Part shown: positions 56,930 through 64,000 of the stretch, in pieces
How the letters are laid out: each line of letters begins with the position of its first letter
How positions within the stretch are numbered: the first letter of the stretch is position 1
Assembly (NCBI GenBank): GCA_034436335.1
Contig: DAOTVO010000008.1
Coordinates: 28,859 to 92,858 of the forward strand
DNA length: 64,000 nt
From: UBA877 sp034436335
Lineage (GTDB): Bacteria > Chloroflexota > Anaerolineae > Anaerolineales > Villigracilaceae
Direction of reading: 5' to 3'
Notes under the pieces: model-generated
Database searches by the model: none
What the model was told of the DNA's origin: nothing
Seen by the model: only the letters and a program-made list of their open reading frames with translations
Position numbers and translations under genes: made by a program

Positions 56930-58232
56930 GTTCTTTTTGCAGCAGGCGGTCGGCGGCCTGCCAGCCGGAAGCCAGGGCCGCGCCGGTCGAGCCGGTGATG
57001 AAGTAGTCGCCGCAGAAATAGACCGGCCCTTCCTGCGGGTTCTTCCAAAAGGTCTTGAGGGCTGTCAGGTAACCGGGCGGCATGGCCGGCACCTTGCGCG
57101 CCCAGCGGAAGACCATCTGGTCCACGATGCGGCCCTCGAAAGCCGGCACGGCGCGCACGACCTCTTCGGTGATGACGCGACGCAGTTCCTCGTCGCTCAC
57201 CTGCGGGTCGTACAGATGCGCCTTCAGGTCGCTCATCGCCAGCAGGCGGCCATCGGATTTGCGGCTCCAGCCCAGCGCCGACAACTTCCAGGGTTCTTTG
57301 CGCGGGAACATGATGCCGCCGCTGTCCAGGGCCGGGTCGTCCTGCTCGATGAGGTGATAGACAATGGCAACGCGCGAATAGCGCACCCAGGGGAAGAAGG
57401 CCTTCCAGGCCGGGCGCGGCTCCTCAAAGAGACTTAGCGCCAGGTCGCCAGGAACGGCGACCACCGCCAAATCGGCTTCCAGAGAAGCAGCGCGACCGTT
57501 CTGCTCATACGAGACATCCACCCCGCCTTCGTCTGAAAAAACAATTCGCTTGACACGCGCGCCGGTCAGCACGTCCAGGCGGCTGGCCAGGGTTTCGGGG
57601 AAAAAGCCCAGGCCGCCGACGAAGGAATACAGTTTGGTGTTCAAATAGTTGCCAAAGAGCAGCAACATCATCTTGGCCGAGAGGTCATCTGGCGTGTACC
57701 CGCAAAAGACATCCATCATCGGCTCGACCCAGTACTCGAACAATTCGGCGTTGATTTTTCGGTAGAAGAACTGTTCCATCGTCTGGGTGTCGTCGCCTGG
57801 AGCAGCCTCGGGATGGTAGGGGTCATAACGTCCGTAGCGTATGATGTGAGGCAGCAGTTTGACCAGGCTGAGACGGGCCGGCAGCGAGATGCCTTTCCAG
57901 GTCAGGTATTCCAGGGGTTTCATGAAGTTGACCGTTTGCACGCGGCCGTCGCGCATGACCCCGGCTGTGAAGCCGACCTGGTCTTTATTGTAGTCAATCA
58001 GTTTGTCCTGAATGCCGAGTTCTTGCGTCAGTTCCAGCAGGTACTTTTCCGCGCCGGAGATGAACTCCGCGCCGGGGTCAATGGTGTGTCCGTGCCAGTG
58101 GATGGTGATCATGCGTCCCCCCACGTGAGGCGCGGCTTCCAGCACACGTACCGACAGCCCCGCCTGCTGCAAGCGGTAAGCAGCGGTCAGCCCTGCAATC
58201 CCTGCTCCGATGATAACAATCTGTTTAGACAC
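56913..58232 (-). CDS. FAD-dependent amine oxidase / protoporphyrinogen oxidase-like
   Basis: 439 residues from GTG 58232 (AGGAGGAGAAGTT upstream). Dinucleotide motif KQIVIIGAGIAGLTAAYRLQQAGLSVRVLEAAPHVGGR, then the flavin-containing amine-oxidase GAEFIS block and the end motif VYFCGDYFITGSTGAALASGWQAADRLL. HemG/HemY-like and phytoene desaturase-like enzymes share this layout, so the substrate is open; there are no heme or carotenoid genes nearby. It is co-transcribed with the rhomboid and the 55769 gene. Confidence 0.85.
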   Translation of the reverse strand: MSKQIVIIGAGIAGLTAAYRLQQAGLSVRVLEAAPHVGGRMITIHWHGHTIDPGAEFISGAEKYLLELTQELGIQDKLIDYNKDQVGFTAGVMRDGRVQTVNFMKPLEYLTWKGISLPARLSLVKLLPHIIRYGRYDPYHPEAAPGDDTQTMEQFFYRKINAELFEYWVEPMMDVFCGYTPDDLSAKMMLLLFGNYLNTKLYSFVGGLGFFPETLASRLDVLTGARVKRIVFSDEGGVDVSYEQNGRAASLEADLAVVAVPGDLALSLFEEPRPAWKAFFPWVRYSRVAIVYHLIEQDDPALDSGGIMFPRKEPWKLSALGWSRKSDGRLLAMSDLKAHLYDPQVSDEELRRVITEEVVRAVPAFEGRIVDQMVFRWARKVPAMPPGYLTALKTFWKNPQEGPVYFCGDYFITGSTGAALASGWQAADRLLQKELVKNG

Positions 58233-58243
58233 AACTTCTCCTC

Positions 58244-58273
58244 CTGACCGGCAAGAAAAAGAAAGGTTATAAT
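58244..58273 (+). promoter_or_regulatory. Promoter of the MFS transporter gene
   Basis: CTGACC (58244-58249), 18 nt, TATAAT (58268-58273). The hexamer overlaps an in-frame ATG at 58272, which therefore cannot be the translation start. Confidence 0.6.
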
Positions 58274-58340
58274 GCCGCGCAAACGCGCTGATTATAGCGC
58301 AGGAACGGCAGGGTCACAATTCGATTGGCGAGGTGTTAAC

Positions 58341-59651
58341 ATGGCGTCTCCTTCTTGGTCTTCAACCAAACGGCGCTGGTGGTCCATTTTTGCGCTCGCC
58401 GCTGCGGCTTTTGTAGATAGCAGTGAAAATCAAGCCATCTCCATCCTTTGGCCCAGGATGTATGCGGCTCTGGGATTGCGGGAGGGGCAACTTGGCCCTG
58501 TGCTGGGCATCAGCGACCTGATTCGCACCCTCACCCTTCCGCTTTGGGGCTGGGCCGCCGACCGTTTCTCGCGCAAGGCGCTCCTGGTGGGCATCACCGG
58601 CTTCTGGGGTGGCTGGACGCTGGTGATCGCTTTCGTCCAAAACTTCAGTCAACTCCTGACGGTGCGCATCCTTTCCTCGCTCGGGCTGGGGGTGCTGTGG
58701 CCGACGGCTTTTTCTCTGCTCAGCGACCTGTTCGAAAGCCGCCGACGCGGCATTGCCGCCGGCATCATGACTGCCGTCAGTTACTGCGGCACGCTGGCGG
58801 CTTTTGTGGTCTTGCCCATTTTAGGGAATATCAGCCCCGATTCGTGGCGCTTAGGCTTTATCGTCATGGGGGTTGCCAGCGTCCTGACCGGCTTCCTGTT
58901 GCTGGTCATTGATGAGCCGCCGCGCGGCGCCGCCGAGCCGGAACTCGAAGAGGTCATCAGCGAGGAGACCGCCGCCCGCTATGCGTTCCGTCTGCGCGAC
59001 CTGCCGGCCATCGCCCGCGTGCGCAGTTGGTGGGTGCTGCTCTTTCAGAACTCGGTGGACAACATTGCCATGGCCGTCCTGTTCGGCTGGTCGTTTGTCT
59101 GGCTGGATAGCCTGGGCCTGGGCGAGCGGGCCTTCATCGTGGTCGTCTTGCTTACCCTGGGGACGCTGACCGGTCACCTGTTCTTCGGTTGGCTGGGCGA
59201 CCGGCTGGAGCGTCGTTTTCCGACCTACGGAAGGGCGACGATGGCGCTGCTCGGCCTGACGCTCACCGCCCCCGCGCTGGCCGCTTTCATCAGTCTTGGG
59301 TCTCTTGGACTTGGCCCCCTGATGTTGTTCGGCGCGCTGGCCGGGCTGGGTATCAGCAGTGTAGACACCGGGGCGCGCTGGCCGATGGCACAGGGAATCT
59401 TGCGGCCCGAACTGCGCGCCACCAGCCGGGCGGCGCTGGATATGGTCATCGGCGCGACCGGCTCGCTGGTCATGACCCTCTCCGGTTCGCTGGTGGACGC
59501 TTATGGCGTGACCACCATGCTGCTCCTGCTGGTCCCCATCCCGAAACTGATGGCTGCCCTTCTGTGGCTGCCGATGTTCCGCACCTACCCGGCCGACCGC
59601 GCCGCGCTGCATCAAGTGTTGACCAGCCGGAGGCGGGAGATGAGTGAATAG
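58341..59651 (+). CDS. Major facilitator superfamily transporter
   Basis: 436 residues from ATG 58341 (GAGGTG upstream); the earlier ATG at 58272 lies in the -10 box. Twelve TM segments in two bundles of six. The A-motif between TM2 and TM3 is GWAADRFSRKALLVG, and a second copy is GWLGDRLERRFPTYG. A central charged loop (EELEEVISEETAARYAFRLRD-like) separates the halves. The substrate is unknown; the start ASPSWSSTKRRWWSIFALAAAAFVDSSENQAIS is unlike known drug pumps. Confidence 0.88.
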   Translation: MASPSWSSTKRRWWSIFALAAAAFVDSSENQAISILWPRMYAALGLREGQLGPVLGISDLIRTLTLPLWGWAADRFSRKALLVGITGFWGGWTLVIAFVQNFSQLLTVRILSSLGLGVLWPTAFSLLSDLFESRRRGIAAGIMTAVSYCGTLAAFVVLPILGNISPDSWRLGFIVMGVASVLTGFLLLVIDEPPRGAAEPELEEVISEETAARYAFRLRDLPAIARVRSWWVLLFQNSVDNIAMAVLFGWSFVWLDSLGLGERAFIVVVLLTLGTLTGHLFFGWLGDRLERRFPTYGRATMALLGLTLTAPALAAFISLGSLGLGPLMLFGALAGLGISSVDTGARWPMAQGILRPELRATSRAALDMVIGATGSLVMTLSGSLVDAYGVTTMLLLLVPIPKLMAALLWLPMFRTYPADRAALHQVLTSRRREMSE

Positions 59652-59691
59652 GGCGGAGTTCAAATCTGCTTTGCTACGCTGCCTAAATTGA

Positions 59692-59727
59692 CTGCCCCTC
59701 CATCGTCATTTTGACGCGCAGGGGCAG
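59692..59727. terminator. Two-part hairpin between convergent MFS and acr3 genes
   Basis: CTGCCCCT (59692-59699) pairs with AGGGGCAG (59720-59727), enclosing CGTCA-TTT-TGACG. No T-run is obvious, but position between two converging genes fits a two-way terminator. Confidence 0.5.
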
Positions 59728-59809
59728 CGCTTGCAGGAAAAGATGTAAATATTTGCCGACCCGCGCTGGGTTAGAAAAGGTGAGAAAGCGTGGATGGCTG
59801 CTTGGGGGC

Positions 59810-60958
59810 TTATTCTTTCGTCAATCTTTCATCTGGGGGGCAGGCCTCTTGCGCTGCGGCCATCATTTCCGGGGCGGATTTAGCCTGTGAATACCATTTC
59901 TTTTGCAGCCAGAAGGCCACATTGACCAACCCAATCATCACCGGCACTTCCACCAGCGGACCAATCACCGCTGCAAACGCCGCGCCCGAACTGATTCCAA
60001 AGACCGCCACCGCTACTGCGATTGCTAATTCAAAGTTGTTGCTGGCGGCGGTGAAGGACAGGGTGGTCGTCTTGGAATAATCTGCGCCAAGCCGGTGTCC
60101 CATAAAGAATGAGATCAGGAACATCAGCACGAAGTAGAAGAGGAGCGGGATGGCGATGCGCACCACATCCAGCGGGATCTGTACAATCAAGTTACCCTTG
60201 AGAGAGAACATTACAACAATGGTGAAAAGCAAAGCGATTAAAGTCAGGGGGCTGACCTTCGGGACAAAGTTTTTATAGTACCAGTCCTTGCCCTTGGCGC
60301 GCACCAAAATCAGGCGGGTGAGAAAACCAGCCAGGAACGGAATGCCCAGGTAAATGAACACACTCTCGGCAATCTGCCCCATCGTGATATCCACCGTAAC
60401 CCCCGTCAAGCCGAACCAGGTCGGCAGGACGGTCAGGAAGATGTAGGCATACACGCTGTAGAACAGCACCTGAAAGACACTGTTGAACGCCACCAGACCT
60501 GCGGCGTATTCGGTGTCGCCATGCGCCAGTTCGTTCCACACGATCACCATGGCGATACAGCGCGCCAAGCCAATCATAATCAAGCCAGCCGCATAGTCCG
60601 GGTAGCCGCGCAGAAAGACAACCGCGAGCAAAAACATCAAGATGGGACCAATGATCCAGTTTTGGATGAGCGAGAGCGACAGCACCTTTTTATTGCGGAA
60701 GACGTCACCCAACTCTTCATATTTTACTTTGGTAAATGGCGGATACATCATCAGGATCAAGCCGATTGCAATCGGAATGTTGGTCGTGCCAATCGAGACA
60801 GCAGCGTTGAAGGTTTGAACGCCTTCGGGAAAGAGAAATCCTATCCCTACGCCAACCGCCATCGCCAGGAAAATCCACAGCGTCAGGTAGCGGTCAAGAA
60901 AAGACAGTTGTTTGCTCAGGCTGTGCGCCGGCGCTTTGGTTACAACAACTTCAGACAT
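59810..60958 (-). CDS. acr3: Arsenite efflux transporter Acr3
   Basis: 382 residues from ATG 60958 (TTTGGAGG 8 nt upstream; a TTG at 60973 lies before it). LSFLDRYLTLWIFLAMAVGVGIGFLFP is the usual Acr3 start; the arsenite-binding Cys is in GLARCIAMVIVWNELAHGD, and LSFTAASNNFELAIAVAVAVFG and GPLVEVPVMIGLVNVAF complete the family blocks over ten TM segments. It expels arsenite. It is the distal gene of the arsenic cluster, cut off from arsC by a RAYT insertion. Confidence 0.95.
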   Translation of the reverse strand: MSEVVVTKAPAHSLSKQLSFLDRYLTLWIFLAMAVGVGIGFLFPEGVQTFNAAVSIGTTNIPIAIGLILMMYPPFTKVKYEELGDVFRNKKVLSLSLIQNWIIGPILMFLLAVVFLRGYPDYAAGLIMIGLARCIAMVIVWNELAHGDTEYAAGLVAFNSVFQVLFYSVYAYIFLTVLPTWFGLTGVTVDITMGQIAESVFIYLGIPFLAGFLTRLILVRAKGKDWYYKNFVPKVSPLTLIALLFTIVVMFSLKGNLIVQIPLDVVRIAIPLLFYFVLMFLISFFMGHRLGADYSKTTTLSFTAASNNFELAIAVAVAVFGISSGAAFAAVIGPLVEVPVMIGLVNVAFWLQKKWYSQAKSAPEMMAAAQEACPPDERLTKE

Positions 60959-60981
60959 TAGGAAAACCTCCAAAGGTAGAA

Positions 60982-61028
60982 TGTGGAGTAAATCTCCGAC
61001 TTGCTTCGCAAATCAGAGATTTGCGTTA
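60982..61028. repeat. REP unit overlapping the RAYT 3' end
   Basis: TGTGGAGTAAATCTCCGACTTGCTTCGCAAATCAGAGATTTGCGTTACTCACA: the same unit as at 61693-61835 in the same orientation. The RAYT stop (61013-61015) and last codons lie in it. Confidence 0.85.
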
Positions 61029-61669
61029 CTCACAAACGAATACTTCCAATCTTGCCAATTGCTTACCAGCCCGGCTTTCACCGGGTTATTCAAAATGTAA
61101 TTGATGATGTTTTCGAACTCATGTTGATTGCGTACCACATGGTCATAACTCTCGTGTTGCCAGAATGCTCCGCTTCCGCCAATCAATTTGCGGCAGGCAT
61201 ATCCCGTTCGTCCCTTGAGAGTCTTCATCGCGTGGCTCAAGGCAGTGTAATGCTGACCTTCTTTCAGCGGCGCAGGCTCATGAATATCCAACAGGTCAAT
61301 CAACAAATGAACATGATTAGGCATGATGCAATAACAAATCAACCGATAAGTTTGCGGATGCAAAGCGTGAATTTCGCGCTGGACGATTTCTGCCACTCGC
61401 TCGTCTGCCAGCCATTTCGGTCCATCGCTCTGCGCCAGCAAATCGTCATAGCGCGCAAACATCCTTTTGAACAACTTGTATTTTTCTTCTGCCAGCGCTT
61501 CGCCTTGAAATTTCTGCTTCAACTGTTGCTCCGCCATTTCGCGCTCGCGATGCAGGGTTTCCAGAACTTCCTGCGGCAGGGAACCTGCCAGCCGAAAGGT
61601 GACGAAGTACACGGCGTTCGGAGGGTGCCAGTGGGGTAAACGGCGGTAGAAGAGGGTGGTTTCGTTCAT
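61013..61669 (-). CDS. REP-associated tyrosine transposase (RAYT, Y1 family)
   Basis: 218 residues. NAVYFVTFRLAGSLPQ, then the HUH metal site in CYCIMPNHVHLLI, and the catalytic Tyr in ENIINYILNNPVKAGLV. RAYTs are single-copy Y1 transposase-like enzymes that process REP hairpins. Here 47-bp REP units flank it on both sides (60982-61028 and 61693-61835), and it interrupts the arsenic cluster between acr3 and the thiol-protein/arsC pair. The same layout as REPtrons. Confidence 0.92.
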   Translation of the reverse strand: MNETTLFYRRLPHWHPPNAVYFVTFRLAGSLPQEVLETLHREREMAEQQLKQKFQGEALAEEKYKLFKRMFARYDDLLAQSDGPKWLADERVAEIVQREIHALHPQTYRLICYCIMPNHVHLLIDLLDIHEPAPLKEGQHYTALSHAMKTLKGRTGYACRKLIGGSGAFWQHESYDHVVRNQHEFENIINYILNNPVKAGLVSNWQDWKYSFVSNANL

Positions 61670-61692
61670 GGCGTGTCACCTTGCAAATTGTT

Positions 61693-61835
61693 GTGTGGAG
61701 CAAGTTTTTGACTTGCTGCGCAAATCAGAGATTTGCGCCACAAGCTGCAAGTCTCCGACTTGCTGCGCAAATCGGAGATTTGCGCCACATGCTGCAAGTC
61801 TCTGACTTGCAGGGCAAATCAGAGATTTGCCCCAC
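61693..61835. repeat. REP array: three 47-bp units next to RAYT
   Basis: Units start at 61701, 61748 and 61795 (period 47). Each holds two hairpins, CAAGTC-TCC-GACTTG and CAAATC-GGA-GATTTG, joined by CTGCG, and TCTCCGA can also pair with TCGGAGA across the joint, so the RNA or DNA can switch between two folds. There are no unique spacers, so this is not CRISPR. Confidence 0.9.
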
Positions 61836-61910
61836 GTCTGGGCAGTTGTCGCAAGCCAACTGGCTGCAAACAGCAGGAAAAGCGTCAACGTAACGGCAAA
61901 ACCAAATTTT

Positions 61911-62222
61911 CTATCCTGACAGATACTTCCGCACTTGTTCGCGGAACATCTCAACGGTCGGCGCGCCTCTCATCCCCTGCGGGGTGAGATACACACGGCA
62001 ACTCAAGTTATAGCGTTTGCGCTCTTCGCCCCACCAGTCCTCGCCGTTCACACGGAAAGACGGCGAGCCGAGAAATTTGAGTTGGGCGGCCTGTTCGTCG
62101 TTTTCGACCTTCACCAGACGCACCTGCGCTTCTACGTTTTCTGCCTCAAGCGCAGCCTTCAAATTTTCGAGCGCGCTTTCCCACGAAGGGCAGCCGTCAA
62201 AATACAACAGGTCAATTTGCAT
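61911..62222 (-). CDS. Thioredoxin-fold-like small protein of the arsenic cluster
   Basis: 103 residues: MQIDLLYFDGCPSWESALENLKAALEAENVEAQVRLVKVENDEQAAQLKFLGSPSFRVNG. A beta-alpha-beta start with one N-terminal Cys (DGCPSW) and a cis-Pro-type G-S-P-S-F, like small thioredoxin-fold proteins encoded with mercury and arsenic genes. Only one Cys of the usual CxxC pair is present. It overlaps the end of arsC by 11 nt, so it is co-translated. Confidence 0.72.
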   Translation of the reverse strand: MQIDLLYFDGCPSWESALENLKAALEAENVEAQVRLVKVENDEQAAQLKFLGSPSFRVNGEDWWGEERKRYNLSCRVYLTPQGMRGAPTVEMFREQVRKYLSG

Positions 62223-62613
62223 ATTGCTTCAAGATTTGTGGAATGATTGTGGCAATGTCATCGCGCACTTTGCGAAAATCGTCCATGTTGTCGGTCAACG
62301 CCGGATCGGGGAAACTGTGATGGACGCGTTTGCCCTTCCCCAGCCAGACGGGGCATTCTTCCGCCGCCGAATCGCAGACCGTGACGACCAGGTCGAAGTC
62401 CGCGTCGCGAAACTCGTCCGCCCGCTTCGAGCGACCCTCGTGCTGGATGCCGATTTCTGCGAGCGCTGCCAACGCCTTGGGGTGGACATAGCCCGCCGGC
62501 TTCGTCCCCGCGCTGACCGCCTCCCATTCCTCCCCCATCCGCGCGTTGACAATCGCCTCGGCCATTTGCGAACGGCAGGAATTCCCAGTGCATAAAAATA
62601 AGACTTTTTTCAT
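62212..62613 (-). CDS. arsC: Arsenate reductase ArsC (thioredoxin-coupled, low-MW phosphatase fold)
   Basis: 133 residues. MKKVLFLCTGNSCRSQMAEA gives the phosphate loop C8-x5-R14, and the resolving cysteines are C80 and C87 in VVTVCDSAAEECP, with HSFPDPA following. This is the Bacillus-type ArsC reducing arsenate to arsenite with thioredoxin. The product would be exported by Acr3. It overlaps the next gene (61911). Confidence 0.95.
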   Translation of the reverse strand: MKKVLFLCTGNSCRSQMAEAIVNARMGEEWEAVSAGTKPAGYVHPKALAALAEIGIQHEGRSKRADEFRDADFDLVVTVCDSAAEECPVWLGKGKRVHHSFPDPALTDNMDDFRKVRDDIATIIPQILKQYAN

Positions 62614-62632
62614 CGTGTTTTCTCCTGAATTT

Positions 62633-62661
62633 TGTAGGACAAGATATTATCTTCTCCTATG
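62633..62661. repeat. Dispersed palindrome copy (TGTAGGACAAGAT family)
   Basis: TGTAGGACAAGATA followed by TATCTTCTCCTA, a decayed copy of the 3080-3108 element, just upstream of arsC. Confidence 0.6.
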
Positions 62662-62691
62662 CATGGAGAATGTTATGGTTTGGTTAAGATT

Positions 62692-62940
62692 CGGCAGCCG
62701 CCAGCGTGCTTCAATTCTACGCCATTGCTGATGTTGGCTCATTCACACCGGTGCCGATGGCAAATGCGCTCCGGTGGCATAGACCGACAGTCCGCATCGA
62801 ACAAGTCGTAGTGTTTTACCTCCCCTGGTTGCTGAAGCGCGCTTTCAACTGGGCCTCCGCCCAACGCGCCACATCTCTCCAGGAATCTTTGACGCCATCC
62901 TTACAGGCAATCGGCGCGCCGATGATTTGAACAAGGGGCC
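62692..62940 (-). pseudogene. Frameshifted small thiol-type protein gene of the arsenic cluster
   Basis: On the minus strand one frame reads IIGAPIACKDGVKDSWRDVARWAEAQLKARF and stops; a second, shifted by one base, reads EVKHYDLFDADC and continues to MPPE; a third gives AHLPSAPV. Together they resemble a YuzD/DUF1462-like thioredoxin-fold protein (G-A-x-x-x-C...W...L...YYD), broken by at least two frameshifts and lacking a start. It lies between arsR and arsC, in line with the operon. Confidence 0.5.
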
Positions 62941-63093
62941 GGCGGGGGATGGAATCTCAGCCCAACAAAGTCGGCTGGAAGCCGACTCTCAGCCCGCTTT
63001 GAGCGGACTTCTCGCCGTGGATTTTCAATCCACGGCGGACGGGCGGTGGGAAGAAGATTGCTGCAATAATTTTTCAAACTCCGTAATCTCGCG

Positions 63094-63468
63094 CTACAGG
63101 CAAATCAAATTCTGCGGTCCGCAGGTCGGGCGGCGCGGCTGGATGCGGTTCGGGTCGAAGAACGCGCCAAAAGCCGCGTTGAGTTCCTCCAGCGCGGCGC
63201 GGTTGACCGAGTAGTAAATCCAGCGAGAATCCACCGCGTCGCGCTCCACCTCTACCAAGCCCACAGCGCGCAACTTGCTCAAGTGATGTGAAATGAGATT
63301 GGGTGGCATGTTCAGCGCCTCGCCGATTTCGCAGTTGCACTGCACGCCGTCCATCAGCAGATTGAAGATGAGCAGGCGCTTCGGCTCAGCCAGGACTTTG
63401 AGCCGCTCTGCCAACCGTTCCAGGTTGACGGGAGCGGGCTGGATGGCAGGGGGAAAATAGTTCAACAT
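63094..63468 (-). CDS. arsR: ArsR/SmtB family transcriptional repressor
   Basis: 124 residues. Winged helix: LAERLKVLAEPKRLLIFNLLMDGVQCNCEIGEALNMPPNLISHHLSKLRAVGLVEVERDAVDSRWIYYSVN. The Cys pair in VQCNCE at the recognition-helix approach resembles the type 1 metalloid site (C-x-C) of ArsR. It should repress the arsenic genes until arsenite binds. The start codon lies in the operator (TTCAACATACGTTGAA), right after a TTGACG-16-TATAAT promoter, so transcription starts at about the ATG. Confidence 0.92.
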   Translation of the reverse strand: MLNYFPPAIQPAPVNLERLAERLKVLAEPKRLLIFNLLMDGVQCNCEIGEALNMPPNLISHHLSKLRAVGLVEVERDAVDSRWIYYSVNRAALEELNAAFGAFFDPNRIQPRRPTCGPQNLICL

Positions 63469-63503
63469 ACGTTGAATTATATGGGGAGAAAGAAATCCGT
63501 CAA
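63461..63503 (-). promoter_or_regulatory. Promoter and operator of arsR
   Basis: Minus strand: -35 TTGACG (63503-63498), 16 nt, -10 TATAAT (63481-63476). The dyad TTCAAC-GTAT-GTTGAA (63476-63461) overlaps the -10 end and the ATG at 63468, a classical site for ArsR self-repression. Confidence 0.82.
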
Positions 63504-63557
63504 GGGCGAATGTCGCGATTCACAATCAGGCCGACTGCGGCGATGAGATGGTGACTG

Positions 63558-64000
63558 TCACTTCCAGAAAATGCCGAATTTTTTCAGCCGCGCCTTGAGT
63601 TCGGTCATGATGCCGTTGCCGTCTGCAATCGTCTGGTCTTCGGTGATGACGTGGGCGCTGAGGGCGATGTGACCCGAGCAAATGCTCCAGACGTGCAGGT
63701 CGTGAACGTCCAGCACGCCGGGGACGCTTGCCATGCTCTGGCTGATTTTTTCGATGGACAGGTGTTCGGGGACGCCTTCGACCAAAATGTGCAGGGAACC
63801 CTTCAGCACGCGCCACGAACTGACCACAATCAGAATGCCGATGAAGACCGACATGAGCGGGTCGAGCCAGGTCCAGCCCGTCCACCAAATCAGCGCGGCG
63901 GCGACGATGACGCCAACGGAGGAAATCGCGTCGCCCAGGACGTGCAGGTAGGCGCTGCGGACGTTCAGGTCTTCGGCTTCGTCGTGGGCTTCTGCGCCGT
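63558..64000 (-). CDS. CDF cation efflux transporter (CzcD/ZitB-like), C-terminal part
   Basis: The frame enters from the right edge, about 147 codons. Visible are AEAHDEAEDLNVRSAYLHVLGDAISSVGVIVAAALIWWTGWTWLDPLMSVFIGILIVVSSWRVL, i.e. the TM4-TM6 part with the H-x3-D metal site (AYLHVLGD), and the soluble C-terminal domain VPGVLDVHDLHVWSICSGHIALSAHV. It exports zinc, cobalt or cadmium. The N-terminus lies beyond 64000. Confidence 0.92.
   Translation of the reverse strand, partial: GAEAHDEAEDLNVRSAYLHVLGDAISSVGVIVAAALIWWTGWTWLDPLMSVFIGILIVVSSWRVLKGSLHILVEGVPEHLSIEKISQSMASVPGVLDVHDLHVWSICSGHIALSAHVITEDQTIADGNGIMTELKARLKKFGIFWK

Larger units (their letters stand above)
62614..63093. other. 480-bp gap with palindromes and a decayed gene
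   Basis: From the left: the palindrome at 62633-62661, a frameshifted reading-frame remnant (62692-62940, minus strand), the dyad AGTCGGCT-GGA-AGCCGACT (62969-62987) and the dyad CGCCGTGGATT-TTC-AATCCACGGCG (63013-63037). The last shares its GGATT-TTC-AATCC core with 54886-54912. Confidence 0.7.

Noticed and set aside
61693..61835. Possible CRISPR array
   Set aside because: The 47-bp units are adjacent without unique spacers, contain two hairpins each and sit by a RAYT; no cas genes are present.

Overview
The window looks like chromosomal DNA from a Chloroflexota bacterium, most likely of the Anaerolineae type. This is inferred from several traits together: GC-rich coding DNA, a fused alpha-beta glycyl-tRNA synthetase, an FMN riboswitch in front of a RibXY-type riboflavin ABC transporter, a DUF5671 membrane protein, a serine palmitoyltransferase/KDSR pair, and Asp/Pro/Thr-rich lipoprotein linkers. 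No rRNA is present to confirm it. Coding density is high and nearly every gene is a housekeeping or transport gene.

Layout. 1-5151: the end of a LuxR-type regulator, a DinB-like protein with a small membrane protein, an aminotransferase, a sugar nucleotidyltransferase and a single-domain chromate transporter. 5197-10745: an M3 oligopeptidase, a PcrA-type helicase interrupted by a 364-residue intein, and MscL. 10863-20328: a lipoprotein binding protein, then a complete peptide-type ABC transporter operon (binding protein, two permeases, two ATPases, small membrane protein) with its own promoter, an internal hairpin and a final terminator. 20426-25068: a REC-Roadblock regulator, tRNA-Gln, GlmU, cytidine deaminase and RecO, ending in a 104-bp tandem repeat. 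25282-30571: an FAD reductase, a two-gene EACC1-like plus caspase-FGE conflict module, and a nucleotidyltransferase with a small partner. 30650-38537: GlyQS, a TlpA-like thioredoxin, a three-gene minus-strand operon (hypothetical, GT2, methyltransferase) and a DEDDh exonuclease. 38683-48733: DnaG, a sigma-70 factor, membrane proteins, DnaN and a PEP-synthase-like protein. 48961-52503: M32 carboxypeptidase, KDSR and SPT. 52633-55676: ferredoxin, then a consensus promoter, FMN riboswitch, terminator and three-gene riboflavin transporter. 55769-59651: a small protein, rhomboid protease, FAD amine oxidase and an MFS transporter. 59810-64000: an arsenic-resistance cluster (Acr3, RAYT transposase with its REP array, thiol protein, ArsC, a frameshifted gene, ArsR) and the end of a CDF metal transporter.

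The most unusual signals are: (1) the EACC1/caspase/FGE pair, whose last 35 residues look like a diversity-generating-retroelement variable region although no reverse transcriptase is in view; (2) the peptide-binding lipoprotein at 12998-15487, whose motifs are in circularly permuted order relative to its neighbour at 10863; (3) the intein in pcrA motif III with a GIY-YIG-like insert; (4) glyQS carrying several in-frame copies of intergenic-type palindromes; (5) several promoters whose -10 box lies 5-9 nt before the start codon, suggesting leaderless mRNAs; and (6) a RAYT with flanking 47-bp REP units inserted into the arsenic cluster. Functions are assigned from motifs and remembered family features only; no database search was possible.
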